Origin: Gautieria morchelliformis
Lineage: Eukaryota; Basidiomycota; Agaricomycetes; Gomphales; Gomphaceae
Reading direction: 5' to 3'
Assembly: GCA_015179125.1 (NCBI GenBank)
Contig: WHVA01000343.1
Coordinates: 61,001 to 125,000 of the forward strand
DNA length: 64,000 nucleotides
Below are positions 45,246 through 55,552 of the stretch, in pieces. The translations under genes were made by a program, and so were the position numbers. Each line of letters begins with the position of its first letter. Positions within the stretch are counted from its first letter, which is position 1. Under the pieces are notes generated by a model that made no database searches, was not told the DNA's origin, and saw only the letters and a program-made list of their open reading frames with translations.

Positions 45246-47270
45246 GAGGATAATCATAATGGTTATGTAATGCAGCATATATGAGTATATAATATATACT
45301 ATAAGAGTATTAATACCAACATACAAGCCTGGCCAGCGCTTCGCTCCGGCCAGGATGAAAGGCAAGGTGGAACAGATATCCTAGAATAATTTCATCCTAT
45401 ACAATGTTTTCAGTTATATGATTGCCAAGTGAACACAAACATCATCTCAATGGTGGACATGACTGTGGGAGAAAATGGGGGTGGAAAGATCTATGGCCAC
45501 ACGATTGAGGGTAAGTCCTCGGTATTACACTGTGGGAGTGTATTCTTCTTTGATCAATCAGTATGATGTGGATCTACAATGCAATGTTGGTATGAGCACA
45601 GAGATGTGTAGTGGACATGTATATGGGCTGGCTCTCCTGTGATACTCAGGATAGATTTCAATGTACATAACATGCAACGGGGATGTATGAGATTCGAAAG
45701 CAAGTATGGTCCAGTAACGGCGGATATCTCGGAAGAGGTATTAGTTCATGTCAAGGTTGCTTGATATGGCAACATGAGCCAATTCTCATTTTGGCTATAC
45801 AATGTGGGAACAGGTTGCAAAGAGACCATCGAACTTTGATATGGGGCACAACGACATGGTAACCGTGATATCGTGCATTCGGTATATCAGCTGTAACGGT
45901 ATTGCAGAGCTGTGCCCGGTGGCCCAGGAAAGCTCAGGCAGCTACTGAGGTGATCCGCGATGTGTTTGTAGTTTACACTTAGTATGAAATTCTCAGAATG
46001 ACGCCAGTGCCACCTAGCAAGGATATATGGTATTGGACGTCTGGCATATTTTTACAGTCTTTCGATAATTCAGATTGGAGAAAATTGTAGCTGTTGTTAA
46101 TCATGTCAGCTCCTTTGGAACACCGGTAACTGGCTGACGACGAAGGGCGTCCCTGCCCACACCTGGACTCAGCTGTGCGCTGACTCTGCCCAGGATAGGC
46201 CCCATGCTGTGAACACCCTGGGCCCATGAGAGTGCAAACACCCTGTCAGACATGAGTACACAAGACCCTAGTGTAATGCACTTGATCTTGGGTGGGGCTT
46301 GACATCTTATTAAAATGAGTTAAACTGAGGAAAAGTGTGACGTACCCGATCATGATGGACGCTGATATCCCAATCCCACGAATAGAGTAGTGCATATTTA
46401 CACTCACGTGAGCGCCGTACAGTCAGGATGCACATGAGTATATGTGGATGTTCGAAAAGCTCCTAGGCTCACCCTGTGTCCAGCTGTCTGTCTTCAGGAC
46501 ACCCACGCGCTGACTTGGAGCACCATACAGTCTCGATGCACATAAGCATCCACAGGCGTCATGCCAGAGTAAAGTTCCTATGCCCGCCGCATGTCCATGC
46601 ACGGTGTCATGGTCTATCTTCAACTCTCAAGTCGTGATACGGCTTCACTTGACGCCATCGTCACGTGATGTGTGGCCTGTCGCTGTAACCTGTACTCCAC
46701 ATCCCTCACTCCGAGTTGACTCATGGCTCAGAGTGGTGATGCGTGATGCACGATTCATGACCCATGGTCCAGGTCCTAGTCTGACGACGGGCGTGCATGT
46801 GGCATGCATCCACCAGGTGGGGGTGGCTCCGCTCCTGTCCCAACATTTGACTGGGGATTGAAAAAAAGTTTTTTTTTACCACGTACCCTCCATCCCCACC
46901 TGTGGCATCCGCAAAAACGAACACCAGTTCTCGCCCATGCATCATCACTGGCAGTACATATAATTACATGCCATGATGCTCCGAATTACACACATCGAGT
47001 TCTGCAACAAAAACAGCGCACACTGTGTCTTCCTTCCTTTCATAAATCAGCATGGTCAGCAGAATCTATGTATGCGTGTACGGTACAGCCTCGGAGAGTC
47101 GGGACTTAGTAGTGCTGCGAGATGCACTGAGATGTGAGATTTGTTGGAGATGTGATGGTGGTGGTGTGGTCCAACGCAGATTGGCGAAGGAGAACTGACA
47201 CCATCTGAATTAGTTGGACAATTCAATCCCAAAAGCGAGAGGATTGTCGATCAACAATAACATTACTCCG
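45246..47270. other. No gene seen
   Basis: Apart from a small GC-rich palindrome 'ctggccagcgcttcgctccggccagg' (45328-45354) and a run of 'aaaaaaagttttttttt' (46861-46877), nothing structured was recognised. Short frames here change phase and have no motif. Confidence 0.4.
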
Positions 47271-47279
47271 ACGCCCTCT

Positions 47280-49250
47280 CGATTCCACTCAACTCCAACA
47301 CCATTTCCACACCTCTGTTTACAGCATTGATTGACTCTGGTTCAACTCATTGTTTCCTCGATTCCAACTTTGTTTGAAGCATAAGCTTCCGACCCGTAAC
47401 ATTCTGACAATTCCGCTCCGACTTTTCAATGGGTCATCCAACACGGCAATATCACAAGTCGTGGCCCTGTCTATCCGTTTCACTACCGGGGACAACCATG
47501 AAGTTACATTTTATGTTACTCCACTAGATGCTAGCTGTTCTGTTGTACTAGGACACAATTGGCTCACCCGATATAATCTGTCGATTAACTGGGCATTGGG
47601 TCAGATACAGTTCCGTACCCTGGATCACCTTCCATATATTCCAATGTTGTCCACAAAGATGGCTCAAGCCTCTTCTGCAACTCCACTCATGGATTCAGTT
47701 CCACACTCCAGCCCCACTTTAACACCTCTGTCCCTTGAAGCTCCTCAAATTGCTCTCATTTCCGCCACCGCTTTCTGGGTATTGCAATGGCAAGAAGATT
47801 TGACTGTTTTTCAGCTTCACCTCTCCTATTCGGCTTCACTCAAGGCTCGTTCCGCCTCAACTTCTGCTCTGGTCGATATGAGCTTAGTTCTGGAAGAATA
47901 TCATGACTTCCCGGATGTGTTCAACAAGGCCAAAGCCGATAAACCTGCTGAACATCGACCTTACAACTTGAAGATAGATTTGGAAGAAGGAGCATCTCTG
48001 CCCCTTGGACCGATCTACTCCCTTTCACAAAGTGTACTCCAAACTCTCCACGAGTTCATCGATGAACACCTCAACATGGGCTTCATCCGCCCTTTGCTGT
48101 CTCTGCATGGTGCTCCAGTCCTTTTCATCAAGAAGAAGGATGGATCTCTCTGCTCTGCATCAATTTCTGCAGACTTAACGCCCTCATTAAGAAGGACAAA
48201 TACCCACTTCCACACATTTCCGACCTCCTTGACACTCCCCGCTGGGCGAATATCTACACCAAAATCGACCTCCGGCATGCTTATCACCTAGTCCACACCC
48301 ACGAAGGTGATGAGTGGAAAACCACCTTCCGCGCCTGCTATGGTGCTGTTGAGTGGGTTGTCATGCCTTTTGGTCTAACCAATGCTCCCACCGCTTTTCA
48401 GCGATTTATGAACAACATATTTTCCAACCTCCTCGATGTATGCGTCCTAGTCTACATTGGTGACATCCTCATCTATTCTGACTCACTGGAAGAACATCGG
48501 GAACATGTCCGCGAAGTACTCTGCTGTCTCCGCAAGCACCATCTCTACGCACAGCAGAGAAATGCAAATAGCATTGTGACACAGTGGAATACCTGGGCTA
48601 TATCTTCTCTCCGGCAGGTCTTACCATGGCAGAGGCCAAAGTCAAGGCAATTGAAGAATGGCCAGAACCCCGACGTGTTCAGGATGTACAGTCTTTCCTT
48701 GGCTTCACCAACTTTTACCGGCGTTTCATTTACAATTTTTCCGACATTACTGTTCCGCTCACGCGTCTCACCAGGAAGGATGCCCCATGGAATTTCACTC
48801 CGGAATGCTGTTTAGCATTCGAAGCCCTCAAGGCGGCCTTCACTATGGCTCCTATTCTCGGTTTCTGGATTCCTGATGCCCAACTTGTACTTGAAACTGA
48901 CGCTTCCAACTATGCACTAGCCGCCATTCTTTCCATCATTTCCCCCGACAACGGAGAAATTCATTCAATCACCTTTCATTCCTGCACCTTTTCTGACCCG
49001 GAACTCAACTACGATGTCCATGATAAGGAACTACTCGCGGTCTTTCAAGCCTTCAAAATTTGGCGACACTACCTTGAAGGTCCGACTTATCTGATAGACA
49101 TTGTCACGGATCATAAAAACCTTGAGTATTTCACGACTACTAAGATTTTGACTTGCTGTCAAGTGGACTTGTCTGAATATCTCTCACAGTTCAATATGGT
49201 GATCTGCTTCTGCCCGGGAAAGCTCGGAGCAAAACCCAACACGCTTAGCA
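47280..49250 (+). pseudogene. Second Ty3/gypsy element: protease, RT, RNase H remnant
   Basis: Aspartic protease ('LFTALIDSGSTHCFLDSNF', 47320-47370, then a frame change), the RT N-terminus ('GFIRPLLSLHGAPVLFIKKKDGSL'), a frame change near 48155, the palm ('TKIDLRHAYHLV', 'MPFGLTNAPTAFQRFMNNIF'), a frame change near 48550, the thumb ('FLGFTNFYRRFIYNFSDI') and RNase H ('VLETDASNYALAAILS', 'YDVHDKELLAVFQAFKIWRHYLEG', 'IVTDHKNLEYF'). The RT active site reads Tyr-Ile-Gly-Asp (48452-48463) instead of Tyr-x-Asp-Asp. gag and integrase are absent, and the right end is cut at 49250 by a foldback element. Dead copy of a different lineage from 5031-17367. Confidence 0.88.
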
Positions 49251-49510
49251 AGAAAATTGAAAAAAAAATTCGAAGTTTTTTTCAGGGTTTTTTCAGGGTT
49301 TCTTTTCCACAAAGAAACTTATAAAAAGACATAAAAAACCCTGCAAAAAAACTTTAAACTTTTTCACAATTTTAAACTTTTTCACAATTTTCTTGCTCAA
49401 AAAATTCTAACAAAAACACAAAATTTTGTTAAAGTTTTTTTACATTAAAAACACTAAAAAAATTTGGAATATCTTTACAGTTTTTCGAACAGTTTTTCGG
49501 ACCAGAAAAT
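49251..49510. repeat. AT-rich foldback hairpin element, copy 2
   Basis: Shares with 31090-31375 the blocks 'ataaaaaaccctgcaaaaaa', 'attctaacaaaaacacaaaa' and 'ggaatatctttacagttttt...gaacagtttttc.gaccagaaaat'. It abuts the RNase H of the Ty3/gypsy remnant directly. Confidence 0.65.
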
Positions 49511-50217
49511 TTTTATATACCTCCAGTGCAAGGCCTCCAAGCCTCTCCTAGCTTTCAGCATCCTTCTGCCTTGTGTTCAGGTCATTCCTTTCCTGTTCCA
49601 GCCATCCCTGACATCATTCCGTTCTTATCTGTCCTGTCCCTGTTATTGCTGGTGTGATCACTCATGTAATTCAGGCATTTGTTGATCGGGCTAGCATGCC
49701 CGCAGCTTATAGTTGTAGCTGGCTGGCAAAGGAGTTCCTTAGAGTTTCTCTTTGGATCCCCCTTTGCCAGTTCACTGCTTGAGTGTAGAGCATCTGCCTA
49801 GGTTGCCCTTATAGGAACAACACCAAAAGATGAGTTATGGTGATGGTCAGAGCCCAGAATACTCAAGCTCCAGTCAAAAGAGCTTGAGGATGAACACTGT
49901 CGACAAGATGACAGTAGCAGCTCTGATAAATGCTTGTATTGACCTCTTGCTTCAATACATTAAAGAGTTTGAGGCCTCATGAAGAAGTGATAAGGGAGCA
50001 TATGGGGGCACCACACATTCATCTCCTTGGAAAGACTTGTAAAACAGTATCCACTGATGACTTCCACAAGTTCAGGATTGAGCCCAGTAGTGTTTGTATT
50101 TATACAGATGCCCAGTATGTAAGACAAATGTATACTAAAGAATGTATAAGATGAAAAGTGGAAGTGCAAAAGGATCTGAAATCAGAACAACAAGGGAGCC
50201 TGGTATTTACTGCATAG
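49511..50217. other. No gene seen
   Basis: Transition from repeat DNA to host gene space. No frame or repeat of note. Confidence 0.4.
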
Positions 50218-51280
50218 TTAAGAGGGTGTGATATTCCTTGCCAGGCAGGTTTCTCGCCACAGGAATGCCCCACAGATGCTTGCACTGGGACCCACAGTGA
50301 TCGTGGCAGCAACGTGCCAAATCAGCAGTCGAGAACGTTCCTTCGCGTCCTTTGCGAACCACAATGTCGCCATCATCACTGCTACGATTGACAGCAATGC
50401 ATCCCATTGGAACAACTCCATGACCCAGGTGGGTGAAACCGTTGCCTTTGGCTCCAAGTTCGATAACGGGGGCAGGAAGAAGCTTCTTAGCACATCCAGG
50501 TCGTGTCTCCTCTGCAGGACAGCACAGATGTGGACGATGGATGTTACCACAAAGGTGATAGCGTACAATCGCTTGACAATTGCGGTATCCACCTGCGACG
50601 TGTCTGCTCGCGCGCCGCGCCAGACAGCGTTCAACAGGGACATCCAAGGATGAAACCCGAACCATATTAAGAGGGTGGGCAAATCCATGAATGCTGCCAG
50701 TCCGATCGTGGGTATGACATAGCCAACGACGACGGCGAATGCGATAGCCTCCGCGTACTTTCGATTGATCTCGAATGCGGGGATCGCATTGCCTGAATTC
50801 TGGGCGGATGCCGCACCAGTCAGGACAAAAGTGAGGCAGTATAGCGGAATTATGGGGCCAGCGGTGAACAACAGCAGCAATATCCCCGTGATCAGCGGCA
50901 GGGACAGGAGACGCGGCGCACGCATGCGGCTGGCTTCGACCTGTATCATAAGGTACAAGGGTGTAAAGGCGACGTTAAAGTAGTTGAAGTAGGTGGATGC
51001 GAAGCCGAGCAAACCCTCCACAGGGGCGAGGAAGGCCATGACTGAGACACAAAACGTGCCATACATCTTATATGCGGGTGCGCCTGGGTTGCACTGCGAA
51101 CCGGTGTCATGCCCGAGGCCAGAGACGAAGAGGCCATTGCGGATGAGGTACGTCGAGAGCGCAGTGATGGAGGGGAAAACGAGGAGGGGTATTAGCCAGG
51201 AGGGTCCTGAATTTCACACTGGGTTCAGATCTGCGAGAGAGTGAAAGGAATTCATAAGTACCCGTGGTTCTTTTTTCCAT
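50218..51280 (-). CDS. Polytopic membrane protein, candidate membrane-bound terpene cyclase
   Basis: Two-exon model: ATG at 51280, a 19-nt first exon ending at a GTACTT donor, acceptor TTCAG before 51206, then one long exon to 50218, giving about 335 aa. Seven or eight hydrophobic segments are visible, for example 'WLIPLLVFPSITALSTYLI', 'FCVSVMAFLAPVEGLLGF', 'LPLITGILLLLFTAGPIIP', 'AFAVVVGYVIPTIGLAAF', 'LYAITFVVTSIVHICAVL', 'DALLSIVAVMMATLWFA', and the last with a 'VGPSASICGAFLWRE' block. Size, topology and that last block recall the membrane cyclases of the AscI/MacJ kind, which close epoxidised or plain prenyl chains in fungal meroterpenoids. This is inference: I cannot align it here. The gene is intact. 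Neighbours (FAD monooxygenase, P450, UbiA) support the role. Confidence 0.6.
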
Positions 51281-52367
51281 GGTTGATATGATCAATCTGC
51301 CAGAGCCTTATGGTGTGTGCGCAGTGGGAAATGAGGCTCCAAGATACATTTTGATCAATTATACTTATACTGAGAGGTAGCAACTAGCGCCACTCCCATA
51401 TGTATATCGCAAGTGCCATGATCAGAAGCAGAGCAGCCGTGTAAAGCATCTGTCATCCTAGCGAAATCTAGCGAACTAGACTGACGTCATGGGACTTGAT
51501 AAAATGAGTCCAACATCGTCTTGCTGCGTGGACACGAGGATACCTGTCGCCGGACTGGAAACTACCGGCAGTTCTATGGTTAGTCAGCTTGAGCTAAGGA
51601 AACTTTGGGACGAAGCCTCCGCACGCAACCCATGCACTTCCTGCTGGTGAGTCACGAGTGCCGTAGCAGCCTCTGGGCGGATGGCTAAAGGCACCGTTCA
51701 CGCGCACTCCCACCGGCCGTTTAGTAATTACTCCCACCAGTCGCAAGGCTCAGAAGTAGTGACTCCTAAAAGGACTGGAAGGCGAGCGGTAGCGGTAGCA
51801 GTATCCCCCTGATGAGAGCTTTCGTCGGCTCGAAACCGCTACACACCTGACGGTCTCCTAGCAACCCTCTTCAGAAGCCCAGCCTTTGGAGACGGAGACG
51901 GCTGTGCGCGGTAGGTGCAAAGGTCACGGTTGTGGTCTGCCCAGCGGCCCTCTGTTTGACGCAGCGGCCTGCGGCTTCAGATCGCAGGAAGCGTATAGCT
52001 GCAGAACTCGACGATGCCACAAGACTCGCCAAACAAAGCCTAATTGAAGGTGATAACAGCATGATGGGGGGCAGCTAAATCCAGTGGCGCTTTAGCCGAA
52101 AATGAAGTCGAAGTCCCGCGATCATATGTATCAACATCGAGTGCCATATATGGATGGCTTACCAAGCTAGGCGCCAATGCTCGGCTCCGAATGCGAGGCG
52201 AGAACCAAGAGAATAAAGTTGTACATCTCTCTGCCAACGAACTGTATCTTTAGAATTAGTGCCAAAGGCTAAAGAAGAACATATATACATGCAGAGCGAA
52301 AAAATGCGTGGAGAATGAAATGGGAAACCTAAACTTAGTAAGGAGCATCGCTATCGTACTGTCCTGC
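51281..52367. other. Intergenic, 1.1 kb
   Basis: Upstream of the membrane-protein gene and downstream of the oxidoreductase. No coding frame is supported. A duplicated 'actcccacc(g/a)g' motif sits near 51706-51740. Confidence 0.4.
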
Positions 52368-53725
52368 CTACTTTCCCATTTCCCCTCTAAAGAATGGGTC
52401 ACCCAGGCTTCTTGACTTGATAAGACGAGTGACCCAGGCACCAAACATGAGGCCCCATAACAAGCCAAAATATGACACGCCGCCCTCCTGGAGAGAAGCG
52501 TCAATGTGGGCTGAAGTATCGAGGCGTGGGATCTAACGTACCTTGCCATTAGTTAAAGCAATCAACTCGGGAGAGCCCTTGTAGTCCTTGAGGGGTTTTC
52601 CCGTGAAATAGTTGACAATGTTGGCCGCAATGATAGCGCCGTGATTTTTAGCTTTCGCGGCCTGCTTCTGCTCATTCCACTCAATGATATCACCGGCAGC
52701 GAAGATGTTAGCGTAGTTGGACAATTGGAATGTGGGTTTAATCTTGACGGTGCCCGTGTTCGTCAGGACGTCGGAGCCCAGCGAGGCGACAAACCCAGTA
52801 TTGGCACGTGCACCCCATGTTCTGACCTGGGACACATAATGAGCAGAATGTTGTATTGCGATACTGAGCAGAAAAGTGCGTACGACGTAGTCAGCCGTTA
52901 AAACTTTTCCTTTTTTCGTGGAGACCTTGCCATCGACGGGATTTCCGTCTTCTGGCACAGAAGAGATCTCATCGTCTAACAAAATTTCTATTCCGCGGGC
53001 CCGCACGGCCTTTTCAACAGCAGCACGATATTTCGCAGGGTATGCACCGTTCGGTAGTTGCGAGGAGTTGTGCACTATGGTGCCCTTATTTTTCTGTGGG
53101 AGTTGGACGTCAGAAGCGGAAGAACATATTGAGTCCTGAGGTACTGTACGGGCCACATATCATTGATTTCCCCAGCCAGCTCTGCAGCAAGAAGCCGTGA
53201 TTAAATGGCTGTAAATCTGCACAAAGTGTAATAAAAGCTTACAGACTCCCACCGCACCTCCACCAGCCAGCACGAATTCGTTTGACTTTGCATATCGTTC
53301 ACGGCTGCTCGCGATAAACTTTTTGACATCTCCCGTATCGTCGGGAAATGCGATAGGGCCCTGCCACGCAGCCCCTGTGGCCAGGACCAAGACATCGTAT
53401 GATATGCTCTCGCCACTGCGAAGCTGAAGCACGCCGCTTTTTGCACCGGGCTCTTGTTGGACAGCAGTGACGACGTCCTCGACCAGTGTTCCGTTGTTGT
53501 TGTGGAAAAGCTTGTCGTACGGTACGAGCGCTGTTTCTTCAAGGTATCGGATACGACGAGGCGGAGAGCGGCGGGAATAATGATACGGTATGGACGAGGG
53601 TTTACGAGGATGAGCTTGTACTTGGACGGGTCTAGTGCTAGGGACAGAGGGCGAGAGGTATGAACGCCTGCGTGGCCTCCACCTACGACGACGACTGTCT
53701 TTTGGTCATCAGCCTTTTTTGACAT
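52368..53725 (-). pseudogene. AMID/FSP1-type FAD/NAD(P)H quinone oxidoreductase, broken
   Basis: Flavoproteins of this family pass electrons from NAD(P)H to quinones. From ATG 53725 it shows the FAD Rossmann motif 'VVVVGGGHAGV', then 'NPRPYRIIIPAALRLVVSD', 'YDVLVLATGAAW', the NAD(P) motif 'GGGAVGV', 'VHNSSQLPNGAYPAKYR', and the FAD-closing 'ANIFAAGDIIEW'. Introns are at about 53241-53181, 53154-53099, 52887-52828 and 52540-52490. A last exon encodes 'EGGVSYFGLLWGLMFGAWV' and stops at 52368. Two lesions: a one-base loss near 53545 between 'SDTL' and 'TALVPYDKLF', and a TAG created at the first intron junction where the family has Glu ('GV-stop-LAGEI'). Otherwise about 380 aa, normal length. 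Confidence 0.8.
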
Positions 53726-55552
53726 TGCTGGATGGAAGGGTCGTCTCCTCGTAAGCAAGTGCTCGTAATACTTACAATCCAATCAAAAGATGCAGTAAGC
53801 TGACCGCATTTGGTTTTGAGTTTTGTCATCCGTGGGAAGGTTAGGATGGCGTAGCAGCGCGGCCTATGCGCCGTTGGCACATGCCTAACGTTCTCGACCG
53901 TTCCACCAGCAGTACTGGCACAATGGCACCGGCATGCAGCACCCGACTTCAATGAGGCTCAACGTCAACCCCTAAAGGGAAAGATGGAATGAAGCGCTCA
54001 TGTGTGACGTCCCATGGCGTACGTACGCAGCATCACCTGAGCGAGAAGCTGGCTCGAGATATAAGTAGCTAGCGCGCTCGTGTGCGGCGTCGTCTGTGAA
54101 ATGTGATAGGGTATAGCGCCAGGGCACTGTCATGATGGCAACTGTGTTCAGTAGTAGAACTTCCCTGTTGCGTACATATTCCCAGAATTGAGCTTGAGTC
54201 GAGGTCGGCTGGCTCAACGCGTGAGGGTCGCGGTGGGTGCTGGACACCAAATAACTGTCAACGCATGAATGACAAAGCCATGTTCCCTAATCAAATGAGC
54301 AACTTATGATTGGACGGCATTGAACATCCCCGCCTACAACATCGAAGCTTGAGCACACTCAAGCTTATTCGGTGGAGTTCTCACAGAATATTCTCTTGGC
54401 ATTTGATTCAAATTAACGTAGATCAGCAAGAATAGACATTCTTCGTGATGGTCGATCTGTTCAATTACCAATCAGATGATTCCTGTTACAATATATTTAG
54501 ACTCGTCGTCACCAACTTCTTTGCCTTACTCCTCATCCCACCCGCTTTTCTTGCTAGACTTCGCTCATCGCCCAGTATATCCCAATTCACATTTCTCCCG
54601 CTGCTCTTCTGCTTATATAACCCCCCCCCCCCCCCCCCGGCTTTTTGGCTACGTGTCTCACAATTTAACACAAACTGCCATTCAGCATACACCCGGTGTG
54701 GCCCATGGTCGCGAGATAATTGGGCAGTCTCCAACCGATTATATTTAGTCCCCCCACCACCTTTTGCGTTCAAGTTAGAAGTCCCCGCCCGACACATCAA
54801 GGACATTTTCTTGGAGCGAAGCTTTCTAGATCTCAATGTGGATAGAATCTCCCCACGATGCATAGATCGATTCCTCATGCACATGTTTCAGCCAACCCGC
54901 CCCGTGAACCGGCGTCGGCTCCAGCCAGGGGGCCATCGGACTGCACTGGCAGAGAATGCTTTCATTCCTGTCTATATCTCATTGGAGGTTGACTTGATAT
55001 TCCCTGGGGCCGCTTATAATTTGTACTCGTCCACATTCCCGGCGTCAACTGTCTTTTCAGCGAGTCTCGCTAAACCGCACGGAGAGAATCAATGACTAGG
55101 ACTGCCGGTGTTCCCGCTGTTGGGAACGTGGCCCGTGGCATCAACTCGGCTGTGTCATTGCATGAGGCATCTCATCTCTCCCGCCATCGCTCGCATGTAT
55201 TACAAAGGTACGTCAGTCCCCCCTCCATCCTAGCTAGCTCACTTCCACTCAGGCATGGGGGACGTCTCACAGTGAGGGCTGTCTCTGAAACTATCGTGTG
55301 CGGCATCATTATCGGTTTCACTCCTAACGGTATTCATAGCGTGTGGTAACAGAGCGTCGCGTGAGGGTCACGCGGTGTTTATTAGTTCTAATAATTTTTT
55401 GCAGGTTGCTAGTATTTACTGGTACAGTCAGAGTATGCCAAAGCCGGACATTATTGGAGTCAAAATTGCTCTATTGTGGTTCACTGTACATAATCTCTAC
55501 AATCTACTCACCGTAAATACTTGGCACTTGTATACATCTAGCCTACATGGCG
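53726..55552. other. Intergenic, 1.8 kb, with C18 tract
   Basis: No gene is supported. A donor-like GTAAGT at 53767 and acceptor at 53729 on the minus strand could be a 5' UTR intron of the oxidoreductase gene. A TATATAA followed directly by 18 C lies at 54614-54638. Frames around 54445-55349 on the + strand are interrupted and motif-free. Confidence 0.4.

Noticed and set aside
44506-45270. Long open frames rich in Tyr-Pro-Val/His or Tyr-Arg-Val on both strands
   Set aside because: They are by-products of a minisatellite whose unit is a multiple of three; no start context, domain or codon signal supports a protein.
50218-51280. Assignment to the Pyr4-type cyclase family
   Set aside because: The protein is about 100 residues longer and lacks the compact seven-helix layout; an AscI/MacJ-like role is the better, still unproven, fit.
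54445-55095. 216-codon + strand frame
   Set aside because: It runs through the C18 tract and has no motif; composition is that of non-coding DNA.
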